Shown here piece after piece: positions 1 through 10,215 of a DNA stretch of 32,040 bases. The notes under the pieces are model-generated. The model worked only from the letters and a program-made list of their open reading frames with translations, was not told where the DNA came from and made no database searches. The DNA is from Candidatus Peribacteria bacterium (GTDB lineage Bacteria; Patescibacteriota; Gracilibacteria; Peribacterales; Peribacteraceae). The number at the start of each line of letters is the position of its first letter. The stretch's first letter is position 1. The stretch is taken from assembly GCA_943354555.1 (NCBI GenBank), contig CALRCM010000010.1:1-32040 (forward strand), read 5' to 3'. Both the position numbers and the translations under genes were made by a program.

Positions 1-1104
1 GGGGGATACATTCAGGAAAAAGATGAGGAGTACTTCCAGAAGCATCTCAAGCATTCAATGATCACGTTCGATGGTGCTTTGTATACACAGAAGGACGCAC
101 AGGCATGTATTCAGCTTTTTCGCGGTCTCAATTACGGCGAGTGGTTTCCTGTAGTCGAAGGAGTGCGGGCTCAGTTTCTCGATGCTGGTCATATCGTCGG
201 GTCTTCCATGATCGTCATCGAAGCGACGGAGAACGGCCATACGCATCGTATCGGATTCTCCGGCGATCTCGGACGCAAGCATCTCCCGATCATCCGTGAT
301 CCTGAGGCTATGCCTCCGGTAGAGACGCTGATCTGCGAGAGTACCTACGGTAACCGCACGCACGACGACATAGCAACTGCGCGTGAGAAACTGCGAGACA
401 TCATTGTGAAGACTGCGCGCCGAGGAGGCAAAGTCCTCATCCCAGCGTTTTCTCTCGAACGCACGCAGGAGATTATCTACGATCTCCATCTCCTTTGGGA
501 CAGCAAACAGATTCCAGCTCTTCCTATCATCATTGACTCGCCACTGGCGCAGCGCGTGACGGACGTCTTTATGAAGCACCCGGAGTGCTACGACAAACAT
601 ATCTATGATGATTTTCTCAGTCGCGCGCATAATCCCTTCCAGTTTTCTCTCGTTCGCTATACAGGCACCACGGATGAGAGCAAGGCGCTCAATGGCACCC
701 CTGGGCCGATGATCATCATGGCGGGATCGGGTATGTGCGAAGCAGGTCGCATCCGTCACCACCTGAAAAATGAATTACCCGATGCAAGAAACTCTGTAGT
801 GGCTGTCGGATACATGGCGGAAAATACCTTAGGTCGTCGGGTAATCGATCCGACACTTTCTGAAGTGAAGATTTTTGACGAACTCGTCGCCAAGAAAGCC
901 GAAGTGATCTACATCCACGCGTACTCCGGACACGCGGATATGGCAGATCTCGACACATTTGTTTTGCCTATTCAAGGACTCAAGCGTGCGATTTTTGTAC
1001 ACGGAGAACCTATTCAGATGGAGCCGTTTGCCCGTCGACTGCAGGCGATACACCCTGAGCTTATTGTCCATATGCCGGAGAGGGAGGAGGAGATAGAGAT
1101 ATAA
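1..1104 (+). CDS. MBL-fold/beta-CASP RNA-processing exonuclease (CPSF/YSH1-like), 5'-truncated by the window edge
   Basis: Frame is open from base 1 (GGYIQEKDEEYFQKHLKHSM...). Motifs: DAGHIVGSSM, GFSGDLGR, CESTYGNRTH, IPAFSLERTQEI, DSPLA, MAGSGMCEAGRIRHHLK, YSGHADMADL. Confidence 0.92.
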   Translation, partial: GGYIQEKDEEYFQKHLKHSMITFDGALYTQKDAQACIQLFRGLNYGEWFPVVEGVRAQFLDAGHIVGSSMIVIEATENGHTHRIGFSGDLGRKHLPIIRDPEAMPPVETLICESTYGNRTHDDIATAREKLRDIIVKTARRGGKVLIPAFSLERTQEIIYDLHLLWDSKQIPALPIIIDSPLAQRVTDVFMKHPECYDKHIYDDFLSRAHNPFQFSLVRYTGTTDESKALNGTPGPMIIMAGSGMCEAGRIRHHLKNELPDARNSVVAVGYMAENTLGRRVIDPTLSEVKIFDELVAKKAEVIYIHAYSGHADMADLDTFVLPIQGLKRAIFVHGEPIQMEPFARRLQAIHPELIVHMPEREEEIEI

Positions 1105-1146
1105 ATTGAGAATTGCAGTTGGGATTACGAGCTATATGCTGGTTCT

Positions 1147-1989
1147 ATGGTCTCTTCGCGCTACACATTTTCCCAGATGGTCCGCATTGTGTTGGCTGTA
1201 GGGTGGTCGGATTTTGTCTTGAAATACAGAGGCTCTGTGCTTGGATACCTGTGGTCACTGCTCGCTCCGCTCGCCAAGTTTCTCGTTATCTATTACGTCT
1301 TCAAGCCGCTTGTCGGCGGCGCCATCCCGCAGTATTCACTCTACCTGTTTCTGGGAATCATCATGTGGGAACACTTCACGGTGACGACGACGCACTGCAT
1401 GTCAGCTCTGCAGGAGAAACAGGCGTTCTTTCTAAAAATTCCCTTTCCACGTCTTGTGATCATGTTCATCGTCGGATGGACAAATATGATCATATTTCTC
1501 ACACACTTTTTCATCTTCATAGTTTTTCTTCTTTTCACAGGTGATATCTACATTATGCCCTGGCTCTACGTACCGGTTATTCTTTTGCATATGACGCTGC
1601 TTGCACTTGGGGTGGGGATGCTCCTTGCATCGTACTGCCTGAAGTATCGGGATCTTCTTCATTTGTGGGGCATCCTGTCGCAGGTGCTGTTCTGGCTGAC
1701 TCCTATTACGTACGCATACAAGCTTGATACACCAATTTCTCAGCAGTGGAGGAGCATGCTCAGCATGATGTATCATCCATCACTCCATACGGCGTTTGAT
1801 CTCTTTGTCCAGTTCCAGCCTTTGAGTCTACTCATTTATGACATGCGACGAGTGACGCTCTATGCCGCTGATCTTGCCTTTCCTTCCGTGGCACACATTG
1901 GCGGAGTCACATTGCTTCTGACTGCGTTCTGTACCGTTGCCGCAGTGATTTTTCAGCGTCGCAGCCGGTATTTCATCGAAGAGTATTAA
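1147..1989 (+). CDS. ABC-2 type polysaccharide export permease (Wzm/TagG-like)
   Basis: 280 aa, multiple hydrophobic segments, 'VLKYRGSVLGYLWSLLAPL' signature of polysaccharide ABC permeases; followed directly by an ATPase gene. Confidence 0.88.
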   Translation: MVSSRYTFSQMVRIVLAVGWSDFVLKYRGSVLGYLWSLLAPLAKFLVIYYVFKPLVGGAIPQYSLYLFLGIIMWEHFTVTTTHCMSALQEKQAFFLKIPFPRLVIMFIVGWTNMIIFLTHFFIFIVFLLFTGDIYIMPWLYVPVILLHMTLLALGVGMLLASYCLKYRDLLHLWGILSQVLFWLTPITYAYKLDTPISQQWRSMLSMMYHPSLHTAFDLFVQFQPLSLLIYDMRRVTLYAADLAFPSVAHIGGVTLLLTAFCTVAAVIFQRRSRYFIEEY

Positions 1990-1997
1990 CGTACACT

Positions 1998-2729
1998 TTG
2001 GTTGTGGCACCGATTACACTCTCCTGCCGGCATCTCATAAAGACCTTTCAGCATATGCGGATTCCTGTTCGGCATCTGCAGGAGCGTATCCTGCTCCCTC
2101 ATCGCAAAAAGGATATGTGGACAACGAAAGCCGTTCACGATGTTTCTTTGGAGCTTTCAGAGGGAGAGTGGGTGGGGATCTACGGCCCGAATGGATGCGG
2201 AAAGACGACACTCCTGCGTATGCTTGCCGGATTGCTTACGCCGGATTCGGGATCAGTACATTGTGATACAGACGCCTCCTGTTTTTTTGAGCTCAGTATT
2301 GGTTTCCATGAGGAGCGAACGGCAGCGGAGAATGTCCGGATGCATGCGATGCTGCAGGGGCTGAATCGCAGGGAAACGGAGGCGGTGCTCCAGAGTGTCT
2401 ATAATTTTGCTGGCATAGAGGATCATTGGGATCTTCCTATGAAGTGCTACTCCACAGGTATGCGCTTTCGTGTCGGGTTTGCCGTCGCAACGGCGGCGCC
2501 TTCGCCGCTGCTTCTTCTGGATGAAATTCTTGCGGTTGGCGATGCTCATTTTCAGGAACGATGCAAAGAGCGACTGGCCCACCTGAAACGCAGCGGCCAC
2601 TCCGCGCTCGTTGTGAGCCACGGAATAGGGGATCTGGAAAGGATGTGTGACCGCATTCTTTTTATGGAAAAAGGTCAGATCGTAGAGGAGAAAAGAGCGT
2701 CACCGTCTCTATCTGGAGTCAAAGAGTAG
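1998..2729 (+). CDS. Polysaccharide ABC transporter ATP-binding protein (Wzt/TagH-like, no C-terminal carbohydrate-binding extension)
   Basis: Walker A GPNGCGKTT, signature YSTGMRFRVGFAVA, Walker B LLLLDEILAVGD, H-loop VVSHG. Non-ATG start in the ORF track. Confidence 0.9.
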   Translation: MVVAPITLSCRHLIKTFQHMRIPVRHLQERILLPHRKKDMWTTKAVHDVSLELSEGEWVGIYGPNGCGKTTLLRMLAGLLTPDSGSVHCDTDASCFFELSIGFHEERTAAENVRMHAMLQGLNRRETEAVLQSVYNFAGIEDHWDLPMKCYSTGMRFRVGFAVATAAPSPLLLLDEILAVGDAHFQERCKERLAHLKRSGHSALVVSHGIGDLERMCDRILFMEKGQIVEEKRASPSLSGVKE

Positions 2730-2743
2730 GCACCTGTGGAAGG

Positions 2744-3436
2744 CTATTGTTTTTGCAGGATGCAGAGAATTTCATTCCCATCCTGAAGGGTCCATAGTTT
2801 TTCCAAAGGTACAATGCTGCATGCATAATCCAAGAACTCCAGAAATTCCCTCTCAGTCCAGACATGGAAGTGGATGCTATAGGACATCTTCATAAGCTCC
2901 ATAGACTTTTTTTTACATACATGCTCATCGGTGATCTGACACACATATTTTGTCCATTCATCGTAGTGCGCTTCTCTTGAGCGCTCGGCTCCGAACGCGT
3001 GATCATCGATGATATGTTGGAGAGAGGTAACCGGGCGCGCATGGTCAAATGTAAAGCGTTTATCTGGAACGGCCATGTACAGCATTCCTCCGGATTGCAA
3101 AACGCGTGCAAACGCTTGAAGTGTAGTAATAGGATCTTCACAATGCTCCAAAAAATGGTTGGCGATAACAAAACTTTGTGAGGAGTCCGCGAACGTGAGA
3201 AGAGTTTCTCCATCGTCGACAATATCGACATAGAATGGCGAATTTTGGAGGTCGGGATAGTGTTTGCGCAGTTCCTGCATCGGCAGTCGGTCGACATAGA
3301 CTGCATGTGCATATGGTGGAAGTGGAAGAGGGCCGTGGAGTGCGCCGATCTCCAGCCCCTTACCGCGCAAGCACGCGGCTGCAAGTGGAGGGCGAAACCG
3401 CGACGGGTGCTTTGTTTCCGGAGTGAGAGTGTTCAT
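2744..3436 (-). CDS. SAM-dependent methyltransferase (class I)
   Basis: KGLEIGALHGPLPLP, FVIANHFLEHCEDPITTLQAFARVLQSGGMLYMAVPDKRFTFD. Internal Met (MNTLTPETKHPSRF) preferred to the ORF start at 3490 to limit overlap with asnB. Confidence 0.82.
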   Translation of the reverse strand: MNTLTPETKHPSRFRPPLAAACLRGKGLEIGALHGPLPLPPYAHAVYVDRLPMQELRKHYPDLQNSPFYVDIVDDGETLLTFADSSQSFVIANHFLEHCEDPITTLQAFARVLQSGGMLYMAVPDKRFTFDHARPVTSLQHIIDDHAFGAERSREAHYDEWTKYVCQITDEHVCKKKSMELMKMSYSIHFHVWTEREFLEFLDYACSIVPLEKLWTLQDGNEILCILQKQ

Positions 3437-5153
3437 GGAACCACAGGCGGTAGGCAAGAATAGCGTACAACAGTCGTGCGCAATCAGCACCTTTCATATG
3501 CTCTTGCAGCAGCGCTATGCAAGCATTCGGCCTACATCCATCATCCTGTTGTAATCGAAAAACATCCTCCGCAAATGATCGCCAGTGACCACGGAGCCAT
3601 GTACCTATGGGCACTGCGAATGCCTGCTTTGGACGACGATAGATCTCTGGAGGAAGAAGATCACAAAACGCTTCGCGCAAAACCACTTTGCTTACAGTTC
3701 CCGTGCGTTTGTAATGCGAAGGAAGACCGAGAGCGTACTCGGCAAGTGGAACGGAGAGAAATGGACATCGGGCCTCTATGGATGAGGCCATAGTCATTTT
3801 GTCTGTTTTCATAAGAAGATCATCGGGGAGCCATGTACGTATGTCCTCTTCTTGCGCCATGAGCAATGCGTCGTTTCGTCGGAAGTTTGGCATCCGGAAG
3901 CGATGGTACTTTTTGGGCGCAGAAAGAAGGAATTGCCTTTGCGCTACGCTCGACACCAGTGGGAAGCCACTGTCTGTGACCTCTTTTTCTCTCCAAAGAT
4001 TTTGTAGAAAATTTTGCGTTTGACCCGCGTGCGCATAGTACGCATAGCCACCAAAAATTTCATCTGCGCCATCTCCCGTAAGGAGTACGCGTACGGTTGT
4101 TTTGGCATCATGGGCAAGGAGATAGAGTGGCAGAAGTGCTTGATCGCCGCATGGCTCATCCATGGAAGCGATCACCTTGGGCAGCGTACGCAGTCCCTCT
4201 TCCGGTGTAAGAGTATGAGGATGCAATACGGCACCCACATGTTGCGCAAGAGTGCGGGCTGCAGAGGATTCATCGAATGCTTCCTCAGAAAATCCCATGT
4301 TGAATACCGGAATACCGGGTATTTCTTTTGCAGCGATTGCCGTGATGATGCTTGAGTCCAGACCTCCACTGAGCACTGTTCCCACGGGCACATCGGCCCG
4401 AAGCCGGTCCATAACACTTTTTGTAACAAGCGCACGCACTGTTGTAGCAGCATCTGGGAGACTGTCTTGCGTTTTTACCGGATGGATCTTGGCAAAGCAC
4501 CGTGAATGCCATACTCCTGTATTCCCATCTATAGTGATCACATGTCCTGGCTGGAGTTTATGGACACTCTGAAGAATGGTTGAAGGACCGGGGACATAAT
4601 GCAGGCGGAAATAATCATGAAGACTGGCAGCATCGATCTGCATGGGGATGACTCTGGCAGACAGCATCGCCTGCATTTCCGATGCGAATGCAAAATATTT
4701 CTGGCCGGCTATGTAGTAAAGGGGCTTTTCTCCAAAGACATCACGCGCGATGAATGCGCGGCGCTTGTGTATATCGAGCAAGGCGAAGGAAAACATTCCA
4801 TCGAGGCGCTGTAGCAATCCGTCGATACCCCATTGTTCATAGCCATGAACAAGAACTTCCGTGTCACAGCGACTAAAAAATGTATGACCACAAGATTGCA
4901 GCGTATGACGCAGATCGGTGTCGTTATATATTTCTCCATTAAGTACGGCGATTACGGAGCCATCTTCATTCTTTATCGGCTGATCACCACGTTCATGGTC
5001 GACGATTCGGAGCCGTCGTACAGCGAGACTTGCCCATGCATTATGAAAGCAGCCTTCACTATCCGGCCCTCTATGCACCATGCACTGCTGCATAGATCTG
5101 GCGAGGTCTTGCGCGTGAGGGTGAAAGCCGATAATGCCAGCTATACCGCACAT
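3360..5153 (-). CDS. asnB: Asparagine synthase (glutamine-hydrolysing) / AsnB-type amidotransferase
   Basis: N-terminal MCGIAGIIGF (Cys2 nucleophile), VHRGPDSEG, LNGEIYN, PP-loop VGTVLSGGLDSSIITA, LTGDGADEIFGGY. Confidence 0.93.
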   Translation of the reverse strand: MCGIAGIIGFHPHAQDLARSMQQCMVHRGPDSEGCFHNAWASLAVRRLRIVDHERGDQPIKNEDGSVIAVLNGEIYNDTDLRHTLQSCGHTFFSRCDTEVLVHGYEQWGIDGLLQRLDGMFSFALLDIHKRRAFIARDVFGEKPLYYIAGQKYFAFASEMQAMLSARVIPMQIDAASLHDYFRLHYVPGPSTILQSVHKLQPGHVITIDGNTGVWHSRCFAKIHPVKTQDSLPDAATTVRALVTKSVMDRLRADVPVGTVLSGGLDSSIITAIAAKEIPGIPVFNMGFSEEAFDESSAARTLAQHVGAVLHPHTLTPEEGLRTLPKVIASMDEPCGDQALLPLYLLAHDAKTTVRVLLTGDGADEIFGGYAYYAHAGQTQNFLQNLWREKEVTDSGFPLVSSVAQRQFLLSAPKKYHRFRMPNFRRNDALLMAQEEDIRTWLPDDLLMKTDKMTMASSIEARCPFLSVPLAEYALGLPSHYKRTGTVSKVVLREAFCDLLPPEIYRRPKQAFAVPIGTWLRGHWRSFAEDVFRLQQDDGCRPNACIALLQEHMKGADCARLLYAILAYRLWFHEHSHSGNKAPVAVSPSTCSRVLAR

Positions 5154-7390
5154 ACGGTGGCAGAATTTTTCTGCAGTGAGGAAGCCAATATTTGTAGAAG
5201 GAGATGGGAAAGTTCTTTGCCCCGTATTTCGGTTGTATAGCGCTGCAGCATATCTTTTTTGGCATTCTCCCCCATAGTCTTTCGTAGGCTTGCATTGCGC
5301 AGTAGAAGCTCAAGTGATGCATACCACTCCTGAGGAGTTTTACAGAGAAATCCATTATCCCCTGATGTGATTGCTTCTGTGTACCCATCTGTAGCGGATG
5401 CAATGGTTGGAATGCCTACCATAGCTGCTTCCAGATATTTTAATTCACTCTTTGCTTCCGCAAAAGGATTCCCGTATTCCAGTGGAGCGAGATTGATGGA
5501 TGTCTTTGCCAGTATGGATGGCACTTGTTGCCAGGGGACAAAAGATATGCGTTCGATCTGCGCATCTACACTCAGAAGTAGTGATGGTACTTGCAGAAAT
5601 CCACAAACACGCAACCTCACAAAAGGATAGTTCTCAAGAATTTTTTTAAGACTACTTGCGCAGGCAAGAAAATCGACATCATGTGACGGCGTTCCGCTGA
5701 AATAGCCGATGGTGATGATATTCGGGTTTTCATTTTCTCGTTCGTATATTGCTTGCTCTGCATACTGACGCATCTCGATGCTGGTAGCATTTTTGCAGAT
5801 GAATGTCGGCATCTGCGGAAAACGATTCTGTATGCATCGTTGGAGCGCATGTGTGGTGACCATTGCGGCATTGCACAGGGCAAGGACCTTGCCGTAGTCA
5901 TGCAGAGATTCCTTCAGCCCCATTTCCCTGTTGTTTTGCATGGCAATTTTTCCATGAAGGTGCGCATCATCTTTTTCCTCAAAAAGGAGGTCATCGATAT
6001 CGAAAATAACAATCTTTCCTTTCGCTTGTACTGTACGGATAAACGAAGCTACTTTCTGGGAATAGGAGACGCGATGGAGAATAAACATGGAAAAACTATC
6101 GTCAGCATAACGCTCTTCCAAAGCTTCTACAGGCAGGGTTTTCGTATGCCACCCTTGCAAGCGCAGTGCTTCTGCCTGATGACAGACGCGATAGCGAAAT
6201 GTATCTCCTGATGCCTCGCTTAAAAAAAGCACAGAAGGATTGCGTACTGGTTTTTTTTGAGGTGGGAGAACAGATGGCGACGGAGCGAGGAGATCTGCAA
6301 AAGCGTTCGTCATTTTCTCCTCGGTAAATTGCTCCTGCACGCGTTTATATGCATTGCTTGCGAGGTTTTGTGCCAAGGCGGGGATTTCCAACATTGAAAG
6401 AATGTTTTGTGCAAGCATAGTTGTATTTCCGGGGAGCGTGAGCAGGCCATGACGCATGTGCTGTATTTGCTCGGGGATTCCATAGATGTTTGTGGCAACT
6501 ATGGGGACTTCAAATGCCATAGCTTCGAGAATGACACGGGGAAAGGATTCAATGAACGAATTGCAGACTAATACATCCGAAAGTCTGAAAAAATCAAAAA
6601 CATCCGCCGTTTCATCGAAGAGGAAAAAGGCTTCTCTTACACCACTCCATTCCGCCTTCTGAAGCACATTGTTGATGTATCGCTGCGCAGCTTCATTGGG
6701 GATTTTTCCGACGAGGACAAATGTTGTTTTCCGATCAGATCGTTTTCCTTGAACTTGTAGCGCGCTTTCTACAAATTCCGCTTGTCCCTTTCGAGGCGTG
6801 ATCGTTCCGATGCAGGAAATAATTTTCCCATCAGGAGGGAGTCGGTACTTTTGGCGTAGAGCCATTTTCGTATGACTGGCTTTGTACGTATCGATTAGAT
6901 CTGTATCTACTCCATTGTGGATGACACAAAACTGTCCTTTGTCGAATGCTGCATAGCGTTCTTTGGTTGCGCGTGCGACAAAGACGACATGATGTGCAAG
7001 ATCAAAATGTTTTTGGGAGATGCCAGGGTACTTGCGAAAGTACGATTCTTTTTCAGATTCTCTGATGACCCATATGACCCGTGCACGAGGCATCTGCTTG
7101 CGGATATACGGGACAAGATGGAATCCTGTAATGGTATTAATGATGGTAGCATCAACATGTGTCTCATCAAGATGTGCATGCAGCACATTTGCTCTTTCCG
7201 GTTGATCAAAACAACAGGGATCGACAACAAACTTAATATGCAGAGCTTCGTATTTTTCCCGTATGGGTCCATCTATTGCGGAAAATACAATGCAGGTATG
7301 CCCGCGACTGCGCAAATTTTTTGCCAGCGCGAAGAGAGAGAGCGTGGCGCCCTCCAGTGCAGCATTGTGTGTGAAGAGAGCTATGGTCAT
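5141..7390 (-). CDS. Fused double glycosyltransferase (GT4-like + second GT-B domain)
   Basis: 749 aa. First half: GTITPRKGQAEFVESALQ, SFIESFPRVILEAMAFEVPIVATNIYGIPEQI. Second half starts near SVLFLSEASGDTFRYRV and has NPFAEAKSELKYLEAAMVGIPTIASATDGYTEAI. Confidence 0.87.
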   Translation of the reverse strand: MTIALFTHNAALEGATLSLFALAKNLRSRGHTCIVFSAIDGPIREKYEALHIKFVVDPCCFDQPERANVLHAHLDETHVDATIINTITGFHLVPYIRKQMPRARVIWVIRESEKESYFRKYPGISQKHFDLAHHVVFVARATKERYAAFDKGQFCVIHNGVDTDLIDTYKASHTKMALRQKYRLPPDGKIISCIGTITPRKGQAEFVESALQVQGKRSDRKTTFVLVGKIPNEAAQRYINNVLQKAEWSGVREAFFLFDETADVFDFFRLSDVLVCNSFIESFPRVILEAMAFEVPIVATNIYGIPEQIQHMRHGLLTLPGNTTMLAQNILSMLEIPALAQNLASNAYKRVQEQFTEEKMTNAFADLLAPSPSVLPPQKKPVRNPSVLFLSEASGDTFRYRVCHQAEALRLQGWHTKTLPVEALEERYADDSFSMFILHRVSYSQKVASFIRTVQAKGKIVIFDIDDLLFEEKDDAHLHGKIAMQNNREMGLKESLHDYGKVLALCNAAMVTTHALQRCIQNRFPQMPTFICKNATSIEMRQYAEQAIYERENENPNIITIGYFSGTPSHDVDFLACASSLKKILENYPFVRLRVCGFLQVPSLLLSVDAQIERISFVPWQQVPSILAKTSINLAPLEYGNPFAEAKSELKYLEAAMVGIPTIASATDGYTEAITSGDNGFLCKTPQEWYASLELLLRNASLRKTMGENAKKDMLQRYTTEIRGKELSHLLLQILASSLQKNSATVCAV

Positions 7391-10173
7391 ACGTCCGCAG
7401 AGAGAACAAATCGCTCACTTTTCCGGGAGAAGTGTGGATTCACATAAGGGTCATTTTGCATAAGCATTGGCCACTTTTTCAGTAATGCCAGATGTGACCG
7501 ATCGTGTGGGCAGTATTTGGGACGTGTGGCCGATTCATGGTGGTACAAGACCGCATGCGGGGTCCAGGCAGTACGGTATCCCTTTTCCCTGATCTTCAGG
7601 CAGTAGTCCACGTCGTTGTAGCCAACGGGGAAGCATTCTTCATCCAGCCCTCCTACCTCTTGAAAGCATGTTTTTCGCGTGAGCATACATGCGGCAGTAA
7701 CAGCAGCGCAGTTTCGCAATACACGGTTGCTGTAGCGGTACCCCCAGGCGTTGCCTGGGATATATTTGTTGGTATTGGCAGCAGTGGTTTCTAGAAGTGA
7801 CACTCCTCCATGCTGAATGGTGTGATCCGGATAGAGTAATTTTGCGCCAACAGCACCAATGTGCTTGTCCATCAAGAGAACTCCCACCATTTCTTCCAAC
7901 CATGTTGGCGTGATGATTTCCGTGTCGTCATTCAGGAAGAGCAGTAGCTCTGTTGGTGATTTTTCCACTGCGGCATTGATAAGACGGGAAAAATTGAATT
8001 CGGGAGTGTTGATGTTGATAACGTGAAGTGATTGTTTATGCAAAAACTTCAGTGTAGCGGGATCCGATATCCCGTTATCGACGATCAGAAATGTGAACGG
8101 TACTGCAGATGTAGTTTTTTGGATGGATTGTATGCATTGCTGGAGAAGATTTCCTTTTCCTTTCGTAGGAATGATGATGGTTACGGGATTCTTTGGGGGA
8201 GGAGTGAATGCAATGCGATATATACCCAAACCCGCAGCTTCGGCGCTTTCGGCATACTCCGCAGACGCCGGTGCTCCTCTGCGTATCAGCGCTTCCTGTA
8301 CCGCGAGGCGTCCACGCTCAAGACTTATGGGATTTTTGGATGCAGATTGCGGTACATTCCGCCAATGGTAAAGAATTTCGGGAATGTGGGCGATGCGCTG
8401 GGTTGTCTCGGAGAGGCGCAGAAAAAAATCATAGTCTTGTGCCCCATCAAAAGCTGTTCGATAGCCATCGAGTTCCTGGAATAGGGTTCTTCGTATGATT
8501 TTCCAATGACCGACATAGCAAAAAGAAAGGAGAAGCTCGGGGCTCCAGTCCGGTTTAAATGCCGGCGCATATCGCCAGCCCTTTTCATCCATCAGATCAT
8601 CATCTGTATAGAGGGCGTCCAAAGGCACCGCTGCGTTTTGCAAAAAAGATGCTACTTTTTCCAGTGCATTAAGTTCCAGTACATCGTCGTGATCGAGAAA
8701 CGCGACATACTCGCCTGTAGCAAGAGAAGCACCGACATTCGTTGCAGTACTGATACCACCGCGTATATGTAGCCTTTTGAAGCGAATTTTATGTGGAAAT
8801 ACTTCTGCAAATTCCTTAGCAATTTTTTCTGGGAGAGGGGAGCTTGAACCATCGTCAACCAGAATGAGTTCCCAGTGGAGGTATGTTTGCTCCACGACGG
8901 AATTCAGCGCTTTGCGCAGGAAAATTTCGTCGGAGTTATACAGAGTCACGATGATGGAAATAGTCGGCGTTGAGGAAAGTTCGTTTGCAGCTCTTCTGCT
9001 TGAGGCTACGCGTTGTGGAGAGAGCCAGTGCATCTGTTGCCATTTTGTATAATCCTCATCTGAAATATTTTCAGGGATGAAGGTTTGTGGTTGCTCCATT
9101 ATTTTTTCAGGTTTGGCATCTGTTTTCTTTGTAAAAAAAGATCGCAGAAAATATTCTGCTTGCCGGATCGGATGTGTGAATCTCCAGCTTTTTGAGTGCA
9201 TGATTCGTTCCAAGGTTTGCTCTTTGATGGATAGATGGTGGATGTTCTCTTCAAGCGCTATACGGGTTTGCTCATACTCTTGTTCAAGCGCTATATGAGC
9301 GTGCTTCATACGCTCCAGATCTCTTTCGGCTTCCTTCCATTTTTCCTCAAATGCTTTTGCAAGGTTTTCAGCCACCTGCGCTTGATGCAGGACATCATTA
9401 CACTGATTTTCGAAATACCCCCGTGTCAGCATCTCGCGCACTCGATCCATTTCGAGGGATTCCATATGCGCAAAGTGATTGCCAGTGCACTGCAGAGACA
9501 TGCAAAAATCTTTCAGTCGGGTGTTTTTTGCAAGGAGTTGCTTAGAAACAATAATAGTCAAACCGTGAAAGCCGGGGATGCGGATGCAGAGCATTTCTTG
9601 CTCTGATTTCTTCATAAAGTCTTCGACAGCCGCATGTACTCCATTTTGGGGGCCACCTTCTTCGATCGCATTACAGTGCGATGGATTAATCTTTCCAAGA
9701 GCTCCATCTAATTGGACGCCCTTTTTGGCATACGGTTTACGGTATGCATGCGGGATATCAGAAGGATCATAATAGAGATCGCGGTGTGCATATGGCCAGC
9801 CGGTATCATGCAGGAACATCACCGGAGGAAATCCGGATTGTCCGATTTTTTTCTGTAAAAGAAGAAGCTCATGGTAGACGGTGTACCAATTGTGGTCTCC
9901 GTCGATCAGTACGGCGTCGCACTTTGGAAGGAGGGGGAGTACCTCCAGGCTCTTTTTCCTGTGAAAAGTGCATATCTGATAGTGCTCTTGCTCCCACTCT
10001 GCAAGAGAACAGCTTGGATTCGGGTCAATCGCATGGAGAAAGCCATCATGTTCCTTGCAGTACTGCAGGATGTTTTTTGTATTCTTTCCTTCTCCAATGC
10101 CGATTTCCACGATGGTACGGGTGCAGGAAAGATCCAGTGTCGGCCTGATAACAGTGTCCCAAAATCTATACAT
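7387..10173 (-). CDS. Trifunctional polysaccharide protein: N-terminal methyltransferase (Methyltransf_24-like), coiled coil, two GT2 domains
   Basis: IVEIGIGEGKNTKNILQYC and AVLIDGDHNWYTVYHEL (MTase); ISIIVTLYNSDEIFLRKALNSVVEQTYLHWELILVDDGSS and LDHDDVLE (GT2); VTIIIPTKGKGNLLQQCIQSI and LFLNDDTEIITPTWLEEM (second GT2). Start placed at MYRFWDTV; the ORF track extends to 10374. Confidence 0.87.
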   Translation of the reverse strand: MYRFWDTVIRPTLDLSCTRTIVEIGIGEGKNTKNILQYCKEHDGFLHAIDPNPSCSLAEWEQEHYQICTFHRKKSLEVLPLLPKCDAVLIDGDHNWYTVYHELLLLQKKIGQSGFPPVMFLHDTGWPYAHRDLYYDPSDIPHAYRKPYAKKGVQLDGALGKINPSHCNAIEEGGPQNGVHAAVEDFMKKSEQEMLCIRIPGFHGLTIIVSKQLLAKNTRLKDFCMSLQCTGNHFAHMESLEMDRVREMLTRGYFENQCNDVLHQAQVAENLAKAFEEKWKEAERDLERMKHAHIALEQEYEQTRIALEENIHHLSIKEQTLERIMHSKSWRFTHPIRQAEYFLRSFFTKKTDAKPEKIMEQPQTFIPENISDEDYTKWQQMHWLSPQRVASSRRAANELSSTPTISIIVTLYNSDEIFLRKALNSVVEQTYLHWELILVDDGSSSPLPEKIAKEFAEVFPHKIRFKRLHIRGGISTATNVGASLATGEYVAFLDHDDVLELNALEKVASFLQNAAVPLDALYTDDDLMDEKGWRYAPAFKPDWSPELLLSFCYVGHWKIIRRTLFQELDGYRTAFDGAQDYDFFLRLSETTQRIAHIPEILYHWRNVPQSASKNPISLERGRLAVQEALIRRGAPASAEYAESAEAAGLGIYRIAFTPPPKNPVTIIIPTKGKGNLLQQCIQSIQKTTSAVPFTFLIVDNGISDPATLKFLHKQSLHVININTPEFNFSRLINAAVEKSPTELLLFLNDDTEIITPTWLEEMVGVLLMDKHIGAVGAKLLYPDHTIQHGGVSLLETTAANTNKYIPGNAWGYRYSNRVLRNCAAVTAACMLTRKTCFQEVGGLDEECFPVGYNDVDYCLKIREKGYRTAWTPHAVLYHHESATRPKYCPHDRSHLALLKKWPMLMQNDPYVNPHFSRKSERFVLSADV

Positions 10174-10215
10174 AGAGGAGGCAAAGCGTAACAGAGAGTA
10201 TGGTAGACTAGTATC

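Noticed and set aside
1113-1544. Plus-strand 143-aa ORF overlapping the ABC permease
   Set aside because: Alternate frame of a clear Wzm-like permease.
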